DNA of 64,000 bases, from the NCBI GenBank assembly GCA_028583415.1, contig CM053275.1, positions 4,695,040 through 4,759,039 on the forward strand. Direction: 5' to 3'. Of this stretch, positions 13,301 through 22,411 are shown in pieces. Position 1 is the stretch's first letter, and every line of letters starts with the position of its first letter. The DNA comes from Protea cynaroides (lineage: Eukaryota > Streptophyta > Magnoliopsida > Proteales > Proteaceae). The notes under the pieces are model-generated. The model searched no databases and had not been told where the DNA came from. It saw only the letters and a list, made by a program, of their open reading frames with translations. The translations under genes were made by a program, and so were the position numbers.

Positions 13301-16300
13301 AGAGAGAGGGGAGAGAGGGCAACAACCTCACTTTAAATTTAAACTAACTGTTATCCATTAATCAAATAGCCGGTGGCTGAAATAGCCTCACATATATTTA
13401 TAAGAATCAAACCTTATCTAAAAAACAGATAAAGAAAAGAAACGATAAAACTATGAAACATTTATGCGTAGGTTGTTGATAGAGTGCCTTGCTGACTCAC
13501 TAATTACATACTAAAGAAATAATAATGAAAAACAACCAATCTCCCTTCAGCCGCATGCTATAAAGAAGTTCTTAGTTTACTCAAACTCTAAACCTTATCA
13601 ACTATTAAAAGTAAAGAAGACTAATCTTATCAGTAACTAACCTTATCAACTAGAAGGTGGGGCCCACTACTAATTTAATATCTATTTTCATGCACCCCAT
13701 AGCTTTTCCTTCTCATTACATAAGTTAGTGCATGTATTATACTGTATTTTAAAAATATTTGCAATCTACTACCATTATTCGTTTTCTCCTAATTTTGTTC
13801 TTGGGTGTATACTTCGCTCTTTATACAGCCTGTGGTGGATGCTTTTGATCCAAGATTATTGGTAGCTCCAGTTACATCTCATGCAATAGATTTTACTTCT
13901 GTGAAGGTAATAGATCACTAAAACCTTGCTTGTAACTGGAAAGACATTTTACCTTTAAAGAGTTTAACCTTTGGAATCATATTCCATTGGTATTAACTTG
14001 ATGACTGCCACCTTTCCTTTGGTGCATTCCTTGCCTGCATAATGCTTATACAAATAGAACCACTGTTCTTATCTGAATATACGGTTCTGAATGTCCTGTT
14101 GGCCTTGTTTGGTGCTGCTGTTGTACTTTATCTTGTTTCTTCTCATTCTTTTAATGAATTTTTTGGGGGGGCTTCCAAAACACTTCCCTCTTATGGCATT
14201 AATTCTTCATCAGACAATCAATGTTGTTTATGTCTCATTTATCCTTGCACCAGTCTCGGGTTGCGGTGCCTATATTTCCATCATCTTGTGCTTCGTCTTG
14301 TCAATGGTTATACTTTCTTCCATCTTTTCTATCTACTTATGTTGCTGAAAGGAGGATTGTAGCTTCTGAAGGTTGTTGGAATAATTAAAATTCTCTGCTG
14401 ATTTTATTCTATATAATCATTCTGTAGGAAGAAGAACTGTATGAAATTGAAATCCCACTGAGTTTCATAGCCTCTGTGGGCACTAGAGTTCACGGGCTGG
14501 CTTGCTGGTTTGATGTGTTGTTTAATGGGAGGTAACCATTTGTTCTATCATTATTATTTCTGGTGTATCACTTCCCTTTTCTGTTCCTTCTGTATTTCTT
14601 GCATCATGATATCTTTCAGGTTTTTGTTCTTTGAGAACGCCATGCATTGATGTTAAAACGCCTATATTGCTCATTGGATCTGCAGTTCTGTACAAAGATG
14701 GCTTACCACTGCTCCTGGTGCACCTACAACCCACTGGTACCAGCTACGCTGTGTTCTTTCTCAACCAATATATGTCATGGCTGGACAAGAAATTACTGGA
14801 CGACTCCACATGGTTGCCCACAATGCTCAAAGTTATACAATGTACCTAACTATGTCAGGTTGGGTTTCTTTGCTGCTCAAGTTGCATTGAGGTTCCATTG
14901 GTTTCTTTCCGCACACATTAAAAAAGAAGGTGGTTCCCTTGGTTTCTAACATTTTGCAAATTATCAGCTAAAATGTGGGGTGTTGGTGCTGAACAAGGAG
15001 GAACACTTCAGACATCATCATGCAAACTTGATCTTAAGGAACCGTACTATCGAATGGCTCAACCACAGCCATATGCATGGGCCCAAGATCAGCACCCACA
15101 GGTACACATTGTGTTAATGCCGTTTCCCTGAATTTAAAATAAATTTAAAAAACCAAATTTTGGGAAATAAGTAAGTAAAGAAAGGTAGGCAAACAAGGAT
15201 CCCTGTAGGCGACCCTGTTTAGATGGGATAAGGCTGAGTTGAGTTGAGCAAATAAATAAAGTGTGAGCTTGAAATATAAGGGGTTTATTTATAATTAGAC
15301 ATCGTTGGTTGTGTTCCTGAAGATTGATTATGCTGAGATGAGGAATTTCTAGTTGTCTGCATAATTGATGTTCTCTGGGAACAATGATCCTCGACAGGTA
15401 TATCGTTGCAATGCTTCCACCACTAAAGTAGCATCTTTTACGCCTCACTATCTACCAATCTATTACCACATGAGTCCCAATACAATATCAATGATATATT
15501 AGCTTGTTTTTATGTTACTTTATCATTAAATTTTCAGTTGTCTTGCAACATATTAAGAAGGCTTGGCCAGCTAAGTAAATCTGGCATCTTTTCTGTACAT
15601 GCTTCCTTTTGGATGAATAATGACACTATGAGGGGGATAATATGCAAGTACAAACAGCAGGGCCTACTTGGTACTACCACTGAAAAGGCAAGCAACATTG
15701 GTGTAATACTGCATATATAGAAGAAAGGCTGTAAGACAACAAAACATCTAGCAAAGTTGGACTGTATTGGCATTACGTGAACTCTTCTCCATTGATAGAT
15801 TAGTTTGAGTCGGTGTTTTATTACTATTGTTATTAATTTTATCATTATTTTTTTTTCCATTTCTTCTTGTTGTAGTGATAGAGCTTGAAGCCTTGCTTGG
15901 TTGTTGGCCTGCCCTTTCGTAAATAAAATTGCAGTTATTCATCCCACCCCCTCCCGCCTAAAACCAAAAATAAATAAATAAATACATAAAATAAAATGGG
16001 AGGAACTTCTCTGTCCGGCTGCGTTTCTCACATTGGGGGTGAAATGGCCACTCTGCCCATGGTCATTTCACCCTTAGGGGGCACAGCCGGACAGTACCTA
16101 ACCCCTAATAAAATAAATATAAATCAGCAAGTGGCCATGACAGTAGTGTTACCAGTAATTATGTGATTATTGGTTGGTCTCAAATCTCTCTGAGTATCCT
16201 GTTATTCTCCTCTCAAATACTCTGTAGAACTAGTAAACCATGATGTCATCCAGGAGTTCATCTCTGATGCTAAATGCGCAGAATGCTTATGCTCCTAGAG

Positions 16301-19160
16301 AGCAAGAATCTTGGAGGACAACCCAAGCCTTTACAGGTTGATTCAAAGAAGGTTCTGTCTTGCCAACCTCATCTCCTAAATCTGCTCTACTTTCTAGTAC
16401 TTCTGATTTTCTGCCTTCTTCCAGTTCATGGGTCAAGTTGGAAATTAGTTTTGCTCAAATCAAAGAGATTGACAACTGAGCTTTCTGTTGACCTTTGGAT
16501 TGTAATTGTTGGCAAAATTGGCTTAGTTTGAGGAGAGAGAGGGTTTGTGGTTTTTTCTGATGATGTGGTCGAGGTTTTGATGATGACGACAATGTTACTG
16601 AATGGTTTTCTCTGATGATGTGGCCGAGGTTTTGATGATGGCGACAGTGTTACTGAAGATGTGATATAATTTCTCGGTTTGGGGAATATGCAATTGAAGA
16701 GAGAAATTAATTAATCAAGAGAGAGAAAGAGGAGAGAGAGAATTGATGATGAGACCCACCATGCCGAGGTGGACTGTCACCATGGCCTCCAGCCCCGCAG
16801 CCAAGGCCAGCAGGGCCATGCCGCATGCCGCAGCCGAGGCCAGTAGCAGCAGCCAGCCCCACAGCCATGGCCACCATGGCCAGCAGGGCCAAGCCAAGCA
16901 CGACCAGCAGCAGCAGCAAGCAGCATGCCCAGCCGCAAGCCGCAGCAAGCCATGCCGCAAGCCGCAACAAGGCATGCCGCAAGCCTTGGCTGCACTCCCC
17001 TAGCCTGCATTCTCACTGTTCGACATATTGCGTAGAGAGAGAGTCAAGACATTTTAGAGAGATTTCTTCTCGAGAAGAAATCACTTCTACTGGGTTTGTT
17101 TGATGGAAAACGAGTTACAGACATCATTACCAATGTTCTCAAGGGAATTTTGGTCCAGTTTGAAAGCAAAAGATGCGAGATTAGCGCTTCAGATAGAGCC
17201 ATGAAGCTCAGATCCCGATCTGACCGATCATAAAAATGCGGGCTATGGTGTGACTCGTCTGACGCGCTTTTATGCTCCCACGAGGCTTCTCACTGGTCGG
17301 AGGTAAGATAAAATGTTGAGCTGCGTCATATTGAAACGACGCCTCGATTGGGTGTGGCGCACATGCAATACGACAGCGGAAGAGGTTCCGATCCAGCGGC
17401 TCCAATCGTCGCCGACTTACTCTAACGCGATGAAGCCAATCGAGTGGCGCTCTTTAAATCCCGCCTTTTTGCAGATGATCCGACGGGCACCATCGGAGAT
17501 TCTCTACACAGCGAATCGGAACGCGACAACACATAAGCGGGTGACGCTAAAGTGTAGCGCCGGTGCATGATAAACCTTCAAAAGATTCTATTTTGTTATT
17601 TCTAGTTGGCCGAACTTCAAACCGACATAAGTCGGTCATCCGAGCTCCAAATCGGTCCGTTCAAGTTGCAGTTTCCATATTTTTGTATTCTCTACCTATT
17701 GGGCCTTGTTGGGAGTCAAAAAAACATTGAGAAAAATCGTAAAAGAGGGTTTTGAAGCTAAACAGAGGGTTTTTTTTCTAGATTTTCGTGTCCTATGGGA
17801 TGATTCATCACCAACTACCTCTTCTATGCTCATCAATGGATTGTTGAATCCCTATGAGAGGTTGGTAAACTTTTTATTTTTCCATTCATGGTGATTATGG
17901 GTTGTGTGGAGGAGATTAGAAGCCTGTGAGTAAGGTGTGTTCTATGAATCTAGTTCTACTATCATTGAAGGCTGTTCAAGAATTCTCAAAGCAGTGTGGA
18001 GCTTCAAAAATTATTGTTGGCCATTCGAGAATATCGGTTGTGAGATTTTCTCATTCCCTATCTTTTTAATGTTTTCTATGCACTGTATGCTAGTATAGGT
18101 GAAAAGAAAAAGTAGAATACTTATCTAGTTTGTGGGTTTTATTGTAGGGCAATTCTATAAGCCCCAAAAATATTTTATTTGTATTGTGTTCAGTGGGTGT
18201 TGGACACTGTCTGTTAAGCTTGAATTTTGGTGTTGTTACGTCCTCTCAGTTTTATGTTGGGAAAACCTAGGTTAGTATCCTTGTCTGTAAGAGACTAAAA
18301 GTTGAGTATTGAGTAAGTACGGAGCACGTGGGGCATTACTCCGTGCACTAGCCATCACGCACTGTGGTGGTGAACCACATAATATCCTTGTGTTGATTGT
18401 TTTGCTTTCTAGTATTTTTTTGGAGTGCGTGGAATGGCTTGTAGGGTGGGTGTGCAAATCTGGTAGACTGGCCACTGAGTGGTAGCGAGGTGGATTTGCA
18501 TGCGCTTGTGTGTGTGTAAAAGAATATATCTTCATCAGCTCTGGGCAGCAGTGTTATTATCAGGAAAAAGTTTCAGACACTGATTCACCCCTTCTCTCAG
18601 TGTCATATCAAGTTCATCACTTTCTTCAGGCCAATGGCAATTCCTTTGGGATTATAGCTGCTGAATAAAAGGAATTAAGTTTAGTACCTTGGGAATCAAG
18701 CGTATAGAGAGATCTTACATTTCAAATTCAAATTCCAAAATTTCTAGCACCAAACATCCATATTGGGGAATTGGGAAAAATGGTTTGATAATCTAGTTCT
18801 TCACCCGTTATCCAGAACTCAGGCAAGAAATGAAGTTCTTGTGAAGGGGAATCTATGGAGACACCCTTATATCTGGATCACCCTGGATGGCCCAGTATTT
18901 AGAATCGGGGAATTGTTTTAAACCCAAGGTTTGCCCTGGCCCTGTACCCAGGCAGGTAAGGCGAATTACTTGGGCATTTCTTCTTTTTCAATGGTATTTT
19001 ATGGTCCTATAGGGGATGAGCCTCCTTAATTCTATTAGTTACCGCTGAATCATTCATTTGATTTGCCTGACTGGGTATATTCCTTCATTTGCAGGATGCT
19101 GTGGGGCTAAGCTTAGCTCAGCAGCTGTCACTTAATTCCGGGGCTTCGTTGACTCAATGA
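142..19160 (+). CDS. PRMT4: Protein arginine methyltransferase 4 (CARM1-type), 5' end outside window
   Basis: Type I arginine methyltransferase that makes asymmetric dimethylarginine on histone H3 and other nuclear proteins using S-adenosylmethionine. Eleven exons join in frame: 142-245, 376-474, 1017-1086, 5077-5173, 8193-8247, 9805-9888, 13829-13906, 14428-14531, 14686-14858, 14968-15101, 19095-19160, all with GT-AG introns. Seen in order: motif [18 protein letters not shown] (first exon), post-I VYAVEAS, the double-E loop SEPMG...NERMLESY split by the 4-kb intron, and the THW loop [11 protein letters not shown] in the ninth exon. The exons give about 354 codons. Plant PRMT4 is about 530 residues, so roughly 180 N-terminal residues lie upstream. 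The last exon encodes only 21 residues after a 4-kb intron and ends LNSGASLTQ; it joins in phase, but this tail is the least certain part. Family assignment is secure. Whether it matches Arabidopsis PRMT4A or PRMT4B cannot be decided here. Confidence 0.93.
535..703 (+). mobile_element. Au-type SINE with target-site duplication
   Basis: A tRNA-derived SINE inserted in the second visible intron of PRMT4. It has an A-box-like segment TGGCACAGTGGTAGAG near 549 and a B-box-like GGTTCAAATC near 592. The downstream body GGAAACAGACTCT...GGTAAGGCTACGTACA and the GGCGGGAGCCT stretch match what I remember of the plant Au SINE. An 18-bp direct repeat flanks it (517-534 and 704-721, one C/T mismatch), as expected for target-primed insertion. 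Orientation is the same as the host gene. Confidence 0.85.
1087..5076 (+). other. PRMT4 intron, about 4 kb, no gene seen
   Basis: Intron between the exon ending SEPMG and the exon starting [11 protein letters not shown]. It holds a short CT run near 1531-1550, homopolymer runs (G near 3736, A near 2606) and a GC-rich GCCTTGG-type repeat at about 4369-4480. No open frame here looks like a protein. Confidence 0.8.
4369..4480. repeat. GCCTTGG/CCAAGGCG-rich dispersed repeat, copy 1
   Basis: GC-rich stretch of interleaved CAAGGCGGCCAAGGCG and GGTGCCTTGACC words, much richer in GC than its surroundings. Similar stretches occur at 9003-9130, 9525-9625 and 32630-32725. This is probably a transposable-element fragment with internal inverted motifs; I cannot name the family. 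Confidence 0.5.
5174..8192 (+). other. PRMT4 intron, about 3 kb, with artefact-like block
   Basis: Intron between the exon ending FPTNG and the exon encoding [18 protein letters not shown]. It contains a GT repeat followed by poly-G near 6759-6788, and the long homopolymer block at 7273-7750. No coding potential was recognised. Confidence 0.75.
7273..7750. other. Long homopolymer block, probable consensus error
   Basis: Almost 480 bases made of runs of a single base: C runs, long T runs, T/A mixtures, a G run of over 25, then C, G and A runs. Ordinary sequence resumes sharply on both sides. The block is not a recognisable satellite. It looks like a collapsed or low-quality read consensus, so open frames inside it should be ignored. 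Confidence 0.7.
8248..9804 (+). other. PRMT4 intron with two GC-rich repeat patches
   Basis: Intron between exons encoding YVEIANK and [11 protein letters not shown]. The patches at 9003-9130 and 9525-9625 are dense in GGCGCCTTGG and CCTTGGCGCC words in both orientations and flank an AT-rich centre. Together they could be the ends of one 0.6-kb inverted-repeat element. Confidence 0.6.
9003..9625. repeat. Possible 0.6-kb element with GCCTTGGCGCC-rich ends
   Basis: Both ends are saturated with GCCTTGG/CCAAGGC-type words and the centre is AT-rich. Related GC-rich words occur near 4.4 and 32.6 kb. Exact termini and target duplications were not resolved. Confidence 0.45.
10806..10923. repeat. Exact 52-bp direct duplication, period 66
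   Basis: The segment beginning AAAATGACTCTAGGAGAG and ending TTTCGGTCGAAA is present identically at 10806-10857 and 10872-10923. It marks the left edge of a region rich in GGTTTCGGTCGAAAC palindrome-like words. Confidence 0.9.
10830..12672. repeat. TTTCGGYCGAAAC / TCTCGGCGAGAT repeat region
   Basis: Words such as GGTTTCGGTCGAAAC, GTTTCGAGCCTGACCGAAAC and GAGATCTTGGCGAGATTTCG recur through the segment, which ends near TTTTAAACCATG. This pattern looks like one or two nested non-autonomous DNA transposons. Family and borders are unresolved. Confidence 0.45.
16011..16094. repeat. Small foldback (MITE-like)
   Basis: CTGTCCGGCTG at 16011-16021 is the exact reverse complement of CAGCCGGACAG at 16084-16094. 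Inside it GTGAAATGG and GTCATTTCAC extend the hairpin. The size and structure fit a very short MITE. Confidence 0.65.
16556..16657. repeat. 47-bp direct tandem duplication
   Basis: The unit TCTGATGATGTGG(T/C)CGAGG... occurs at 16556-16602 and 16611-16657 with three differences. It lies in an intronic inserted fragment. Confidence 0.85.
17700..18635 (+). mobile_element. Possible solo LTR or copia-type LTR remnant
   Basis: The segment has LTR-like composition with words typical of Ty1-copia LTR 3' ends: ATATCCTTGTGTTGATTG near 18380, and GATTCACCCCTTCTCTCAG followed by TCAAGTTCATCA near 18581-18620. No primer-binding site, internal coding region or second LTR was found, and borders are not fixed. 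A solo LTR or decayed end is the best guess. Confidence 0.4.
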
Positions 19161-19498
19161 CAAAGAAGATTCGTTTCAATTCTAAGATTAAGAATGGAGT
19201 TTCCGATATAATGGCATTCCTATGCTTGTAGCATATGTTTTTATCCAAAAGCTGAAGTGCGTAGGTTATTGCAGTTATACACTACGGACTATGATATTTA
19301 AGCAGCCTAAATGGTGCTGTGCGTGTAGATACTACATAATTATTTTCTTGGGGGTTTGGCTTTTATTTTATTTTTTGGGCATGCGTTTTCTGTTAGTAAG
19401 CTATGAATAATCATTTACTCTGGGAAAGAGCACAAGATGGGACCTACCTGTGACAGAATAAATTACAGAAATGTTGTCATAATTGCAGTTGTTACACG

Positions 19499-19637
19499 CG
19501 TCCAAATCCTCTCCTCCACAGTTCTTTGGCTCCCACCCCATCCAACCGTTGGAGGGGTTGGAGTTTGAGCCGGCTCACCCCTCCAACAGTTGGATGGGGT
19601 GGGAGCCGAGGAGCTGTGGAGGAGAGGATTCGGTTCT
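19499..19637. mobile_element. Mutator-like MITE with 10-bp target duplication
   Basis: Near-perfect foldback: the left end reads CCAAATCCTCTCCTCCACAG, and the right end in reverse complement reads CCGAATCCTCTCCTCCACAG. The internal arms (CTCCCACCCCATCCAAC and its complement) also pair. It is flanked by identical 10-bp repeats TTGTTACACG at 19489-19498 and 19638-19647. A 9-11 bp duplication is typical of Mutator-type insertion. Confidence 0.8.
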
Positions 19638-19769
19638 TTGTTACACGGAGTGGATCTATTTAAAGAACCGGGTAATACATCAGATAAATTTTGTTAATCA
19701 AACAGTTTTTTGGTTTGTTAATGCTGTTGGGAAATTGTGCTTCCTTCTTCAATGGTTCCATTTAACACA

Positions 19770-20160
19770 TTGAATCTGTAATTCATGATAAAAAAAAGTT
19801 TCTTCATTAAGGAGGGCTTGTCGTGTTGTATCTTTACATGGTATTTGCCTGGTCTGGGCTTTTGATGATCTGAAAGTTGTGCCAAAAATCTTTGATTTTG
19901 TCTTCATAACAAATGATACTTTTGATGTCCAACCATACCTTTGCTTGCTGGGGCTAGAGACGTGCCTCAACTCCAAGGAAGTACTTTAGAGAGGGCCCAG
20001 ATCTTTCATTTTGAACCTTTTTTTTAAGCGCTTTCAGTTCATCATCATCTCTTTTAATTAGAAGTTCATCAACATAGAATGCCACTGATTGGGGTTCATG
20101 TGCACCGGCCTCCGCACTTGATAAGCAAATTTTGATAGATGAGACCCAGGTTCGTATCAT
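19770..20160 (-). pseudogene. Decayed Ty1-copia reverse transcriptase fragment
   Basis: On the minus strand, 20160-19954 encodes VAFYVDELLIKRDDDELKAL and then LKYFLGVEARL. This resembles the copia reverse-transcriptase YVDD box and the LKYFLGIEV motif that follows it, but the second Asp of YVDD is replaced by Glu. A neighbouring frame continues for about 70 codons. There is no integrase or protease and the frame is broken, so this is a relic. Confidence 0.55.
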
Positions 20161-20321
20161 TACTTTATACTTTCACTAGTTCATTCTCCAATGAAGCAAG
20201 GACTTAGACCATCATGTATTTTCCGTCCCTTGTGATTTTAAAATGTGCAATATTGATAATCTGCTGCCATTGTTATTTTATTTATGGGCCGATGGCAGAC
20301 AGAAGAAGTGAAACACCCCCC

Positions 20322-20355
<34 letters not shown>

Positions 20356-20689
20356 GCTTCTCTGAGTAGTATGACATTAAATGCAACAAAGAAAAAGCCT
20401 CAATTGAGAGCGAACACTAAATGAACTGTTTCTTCTTTTAGATCATCACAGTTTTCAGACATTAGGAGAAGGAAAAATTGTAAACAATAGAATTACACTC
20501 CAGACCTAGCAGCAAAAAAGATAAATAGCAACAACAACATACAAAGACAAGAATGTATAACGAAGTAGATGACTTTTTTAATGGTCTCCCGTTTATAATC
20601 CGGACTCTGAACAGCAGAAGAACCGCTTCGCATTCATAATCCGAAGATAGAGCCCGGCCATGGGTGGTCACTGGTAAGAAACCAAAGAC

Positions 20690-22051
20690 TCAGGAATTGG
20701 AGGATACCTTGACAGCTTTGAACGAAGGATGAAGCAAACCAAGTTCATCATTGACCTCGAGAGGATTGCCCGTGTCGTTCCGGATCCTCTTCACTCTTCG
20801 GCTAGCCAGTGATTTGTGGGTGAAACCATAAATCTGCAGAATCTGATTGTCCCCAAAATGAAACGCTCGATCCATCTGCTTCAGGCACCTCTCGACAGAG
20901 TAATCTCCAAATTTCCCACATGGCTTGCAACCAACAAAGTGAGTAACCAGGGGCCATCGGTGGTCGCCGAGGCCTGGGTGATGGTTCTCAATCATCTCCT
21001 CGTATCTATCGACCAGGATTCCCCAGTATCCATGTAAGTAATAAGCATTCTCGAGATAGACCTTTTCACCCCACTTATCCCTCTGGGAGGCGAGGAGGTA
21101 AACCATGGCAGACTGATCATCAGCTTCAAAAACAGGCCGACCCTTGAGCTCCCTCGTGAGGATCTTTCCAGCATCGTCTCTGATCTTCCCTTTCGGCCCC
21201 ATGGGAGACCACGCGTCAAGAATGTCGAGCGACCACTGACAGTTCCTCAGCAGGAAACTTCCCGTGTTCAGTCCAATCCAATTCTTTTCATCGTACACCA
21301 TCTCGTTCCAGCCGTGCATCACAAAGTTGTGATTTTTGTATCGTTCCCATGGAATTTCAAAAGCCATATCGGTGAACATCGCGTCACTATCCATCCACCA
21401 AAGGAATTCTATCTCCGGATGAGACAACAAAAGCTTACGAATCAAGGGAAGCTTCGCCCAGAAACCCGCCATCTCTGCATCAAGAAGCGCCATATTGTAA
21501 AAGATCTCGATTCCGTGGAGACGGCAGTAATCAATCTTGTTCTTGATCGCCTTCAAGAGATAATGATCACCGACCGGATTCTCACATGGTTTTGGCGAGG
21601 ACCCTGTAACAAGCAGAACCCTAGGTCTGTTGGGAGCAATGAAATTGGGAAAACCAGGGTTATCTGCAAGCCATTTCACTCGCTGCTCGTCCCAATCAGA
21701 GATCTTGGGACCAAGACTATAGGGTTTACTAGGATCAGGCTTCTCGTCCTCTCCTTCCTCGTCTACCGCTAACTTGGTCAGATCAAAGGTGGCGTAATTG
21801 TTACTTTCCGTCGTATCCGAGGTCGTGAGCTGGGCTTCTTCAAGAACACGGTGAGGTTCAGCCCGCTTGCGGAAGTAAAGATGATCCCTTATCTCTTTGA
21901 AATCCTGTTCAGGAGTGCCAAATTTGCCACCACCTATGTAACCACGAAGCATAAGAACGGTTATGAAGAGACAGAGAAACGTGATCTTACCATGCCGAAG
22001 AGCTCGTTGGATTTGTCGAACACGACGAGCTCCAAAGCAGCGATCAAGCAT
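20690..22051 (-). CDS. XXT2: Xyloglucan 6-xylosyltransferase (GT34, XXT1/XXT2 type)
   Basis: A 453-residue, single-exon type II Golgi membrane enzyme that adds alpha-1,6-xylose from UDP-xylose to the beta-1,4-glucan backbone of xyloglucan. A basic N-terminus (RRVRQIQRALRHGK) precedes one membrane anchor at about residues 23-39. A variable stem rich in acidic and Thr/Ser residues follows to about 110, then the GT34 domain. The metal-binding DxD motif is in FLWWMDSDAMF (D221, D223). Strongly conserved blocks include SDWDEQR, PCENPVGDHYLLK, GLNTGSFLLRN, FEADDQSAMVYL and THFVGCKPCGKFGDY. Arabidopsis XXT2 is 461 residues, so this copy is full length, and the start fits the family (MxxRCxGA). Whether it is closer to XXT1 or XXT2 is not resolved, so the symbol is provisional. 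Confidence 0.95.
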   Translation of the reverse strand: MLDRCFGARRVRQIQRALRHGKITFLCLFITVLMLRGYIGGGKFGTPEQDFKEIRDHLYFRKRAEPHRVLEEAQLTTSDTTESNNYATFDLTKLAVDEEGEDEKPDPSKPYSLGPKISDWDEQRVKWLADNPGFPNFIAPNRPRVLLVTGSSPKPCENPVGDHYLLKAIKNKIDYCRLHGIEIFYNMALLDAEMAGFWAKLPLIRKLLLSHPEIEFLWWMDSDAMFTDMAFEIPWERYKNHNFVMHGWNEMVYDEKNWIGLNTGSFLLRNCQWSLDILDAWSPMGPKGKIRDDAGKILTRELKGRPVFEADDQSAMVYLLASQRDKWGEKVYLENAYYLHGYWGILVDRYEEMIENHHPGLGDHRWPLVTHFVGCKPCGKFGDYSVERCLKQMDRAFHFGDNQILQIYGFTHKSLASRRVKRIRNDTGNPLEVNDELGLLHPSFKAVKVSSNS

Positions 22052-22404
22052 TCTGTTACTCTTTTTCCCGATCTTTTCTTATTCTTCCGCCTTTTTTTTC
22101 CTTTCTCGATCAGATAAAAAACCCCAAACTCAAACAGTAATCAGTTGCTATTTTGACTTCAGAATCTGAAGCAAGGGTAGGGTTTGCTCCATTGGAAATG
22201 GATTAGATTCACTGACACACAAACTCGGACTCCACGAAGAACTGAACTACTGAAGCTGAAATGCTTTTCTCAGTTCAGTATGTCCAACCTTCATCTCCGT
22301 GTGTCGGGAGAAAAAGCTTTTAGTCAATTACTTTTAGGAAGAGAAACTGAAAGAGAGAGACAAAGAGAAACTGTGTCGGACACTTTAGCGTCTTTACTCC
22401 TTGC

Positions 22405-22411
22405 ATTTATA
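22405..22411 (-). promoter_or_regulatory. Candidate TATA box of the XXT gene
   Basis: The minus strand reads GGATATAAATGCAAGGAG here, about 350 bases upstream of the XXT start codon. This would leave a 5' UTR of about 320 bases containing CT/GA-rich sequence. No other good TATA match was seen nearby. Confidence 0.45.

Larger units (their letters stand above)
9889..13828 (+). other. PRMT4 intron, about 3.9 kb, repeat-filled
   Basis: Intron between exons encoding PAFQGYFSQ and [11 protein letters not shown]. It holds a GC-richer stretch at about 10240-10530 whose short open frames I do not recognise, an exact 52-bp tandem duplication at 10806-10923, and a region to about 12670 with many TTTCGGTCGAAAC or TCTCGGCGAGAT words. 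The segment around 13130-13480 resembles LTR leader sequence, but weakly. Confidence 0.6.
15102..19094 (+). other. Last PRMT4 intron, about 4 kb, several inserted elements
   Basis: Intron between exons encoding WAQDQHPQ and [10 protein letters not shown]. Contents in order: an unrecognised stretch at 15540-15720, a foldback at 16011-16094, a fragment at 16240-16530 with short open frames I cannot place, a 47-bp tandem duplication at 16556-16657, a GC-rich CAGCAG/GCCGCAAGCC stretch at 16740-17000, and an LTR-like region at about 17.7-18.6 kb. An alternative exon here cannot be excluded. Confidence 0.6.
19161..20689. other. Intergenic: PRMT4 3' flank to XXT 3' flank
   Basis: The two genes converge here. 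The region holds the PRMT4 3' UTR, a MITE at 19499-19637, a decayed copia fragment at about 19.8-20.2 kb and a poly-A run at about 20323-20354. Confidence 0.8.

Noticed and set aside
16707..17103. Several overlapping Ala/Gln/His-rich open frames on both strands
   Set aside because: Overlapping frames on both strands come from a GC-rich CAGCAG/GCCGCAAGCC repeat inside a PRMT4 intron. None has a domain.
21314..21772. 152-codon open frame on the plus strand inside XXT
   Set aside because: It is the antisense shadow of the XXT coding sequence, which is intact and conserved on the minus strand.
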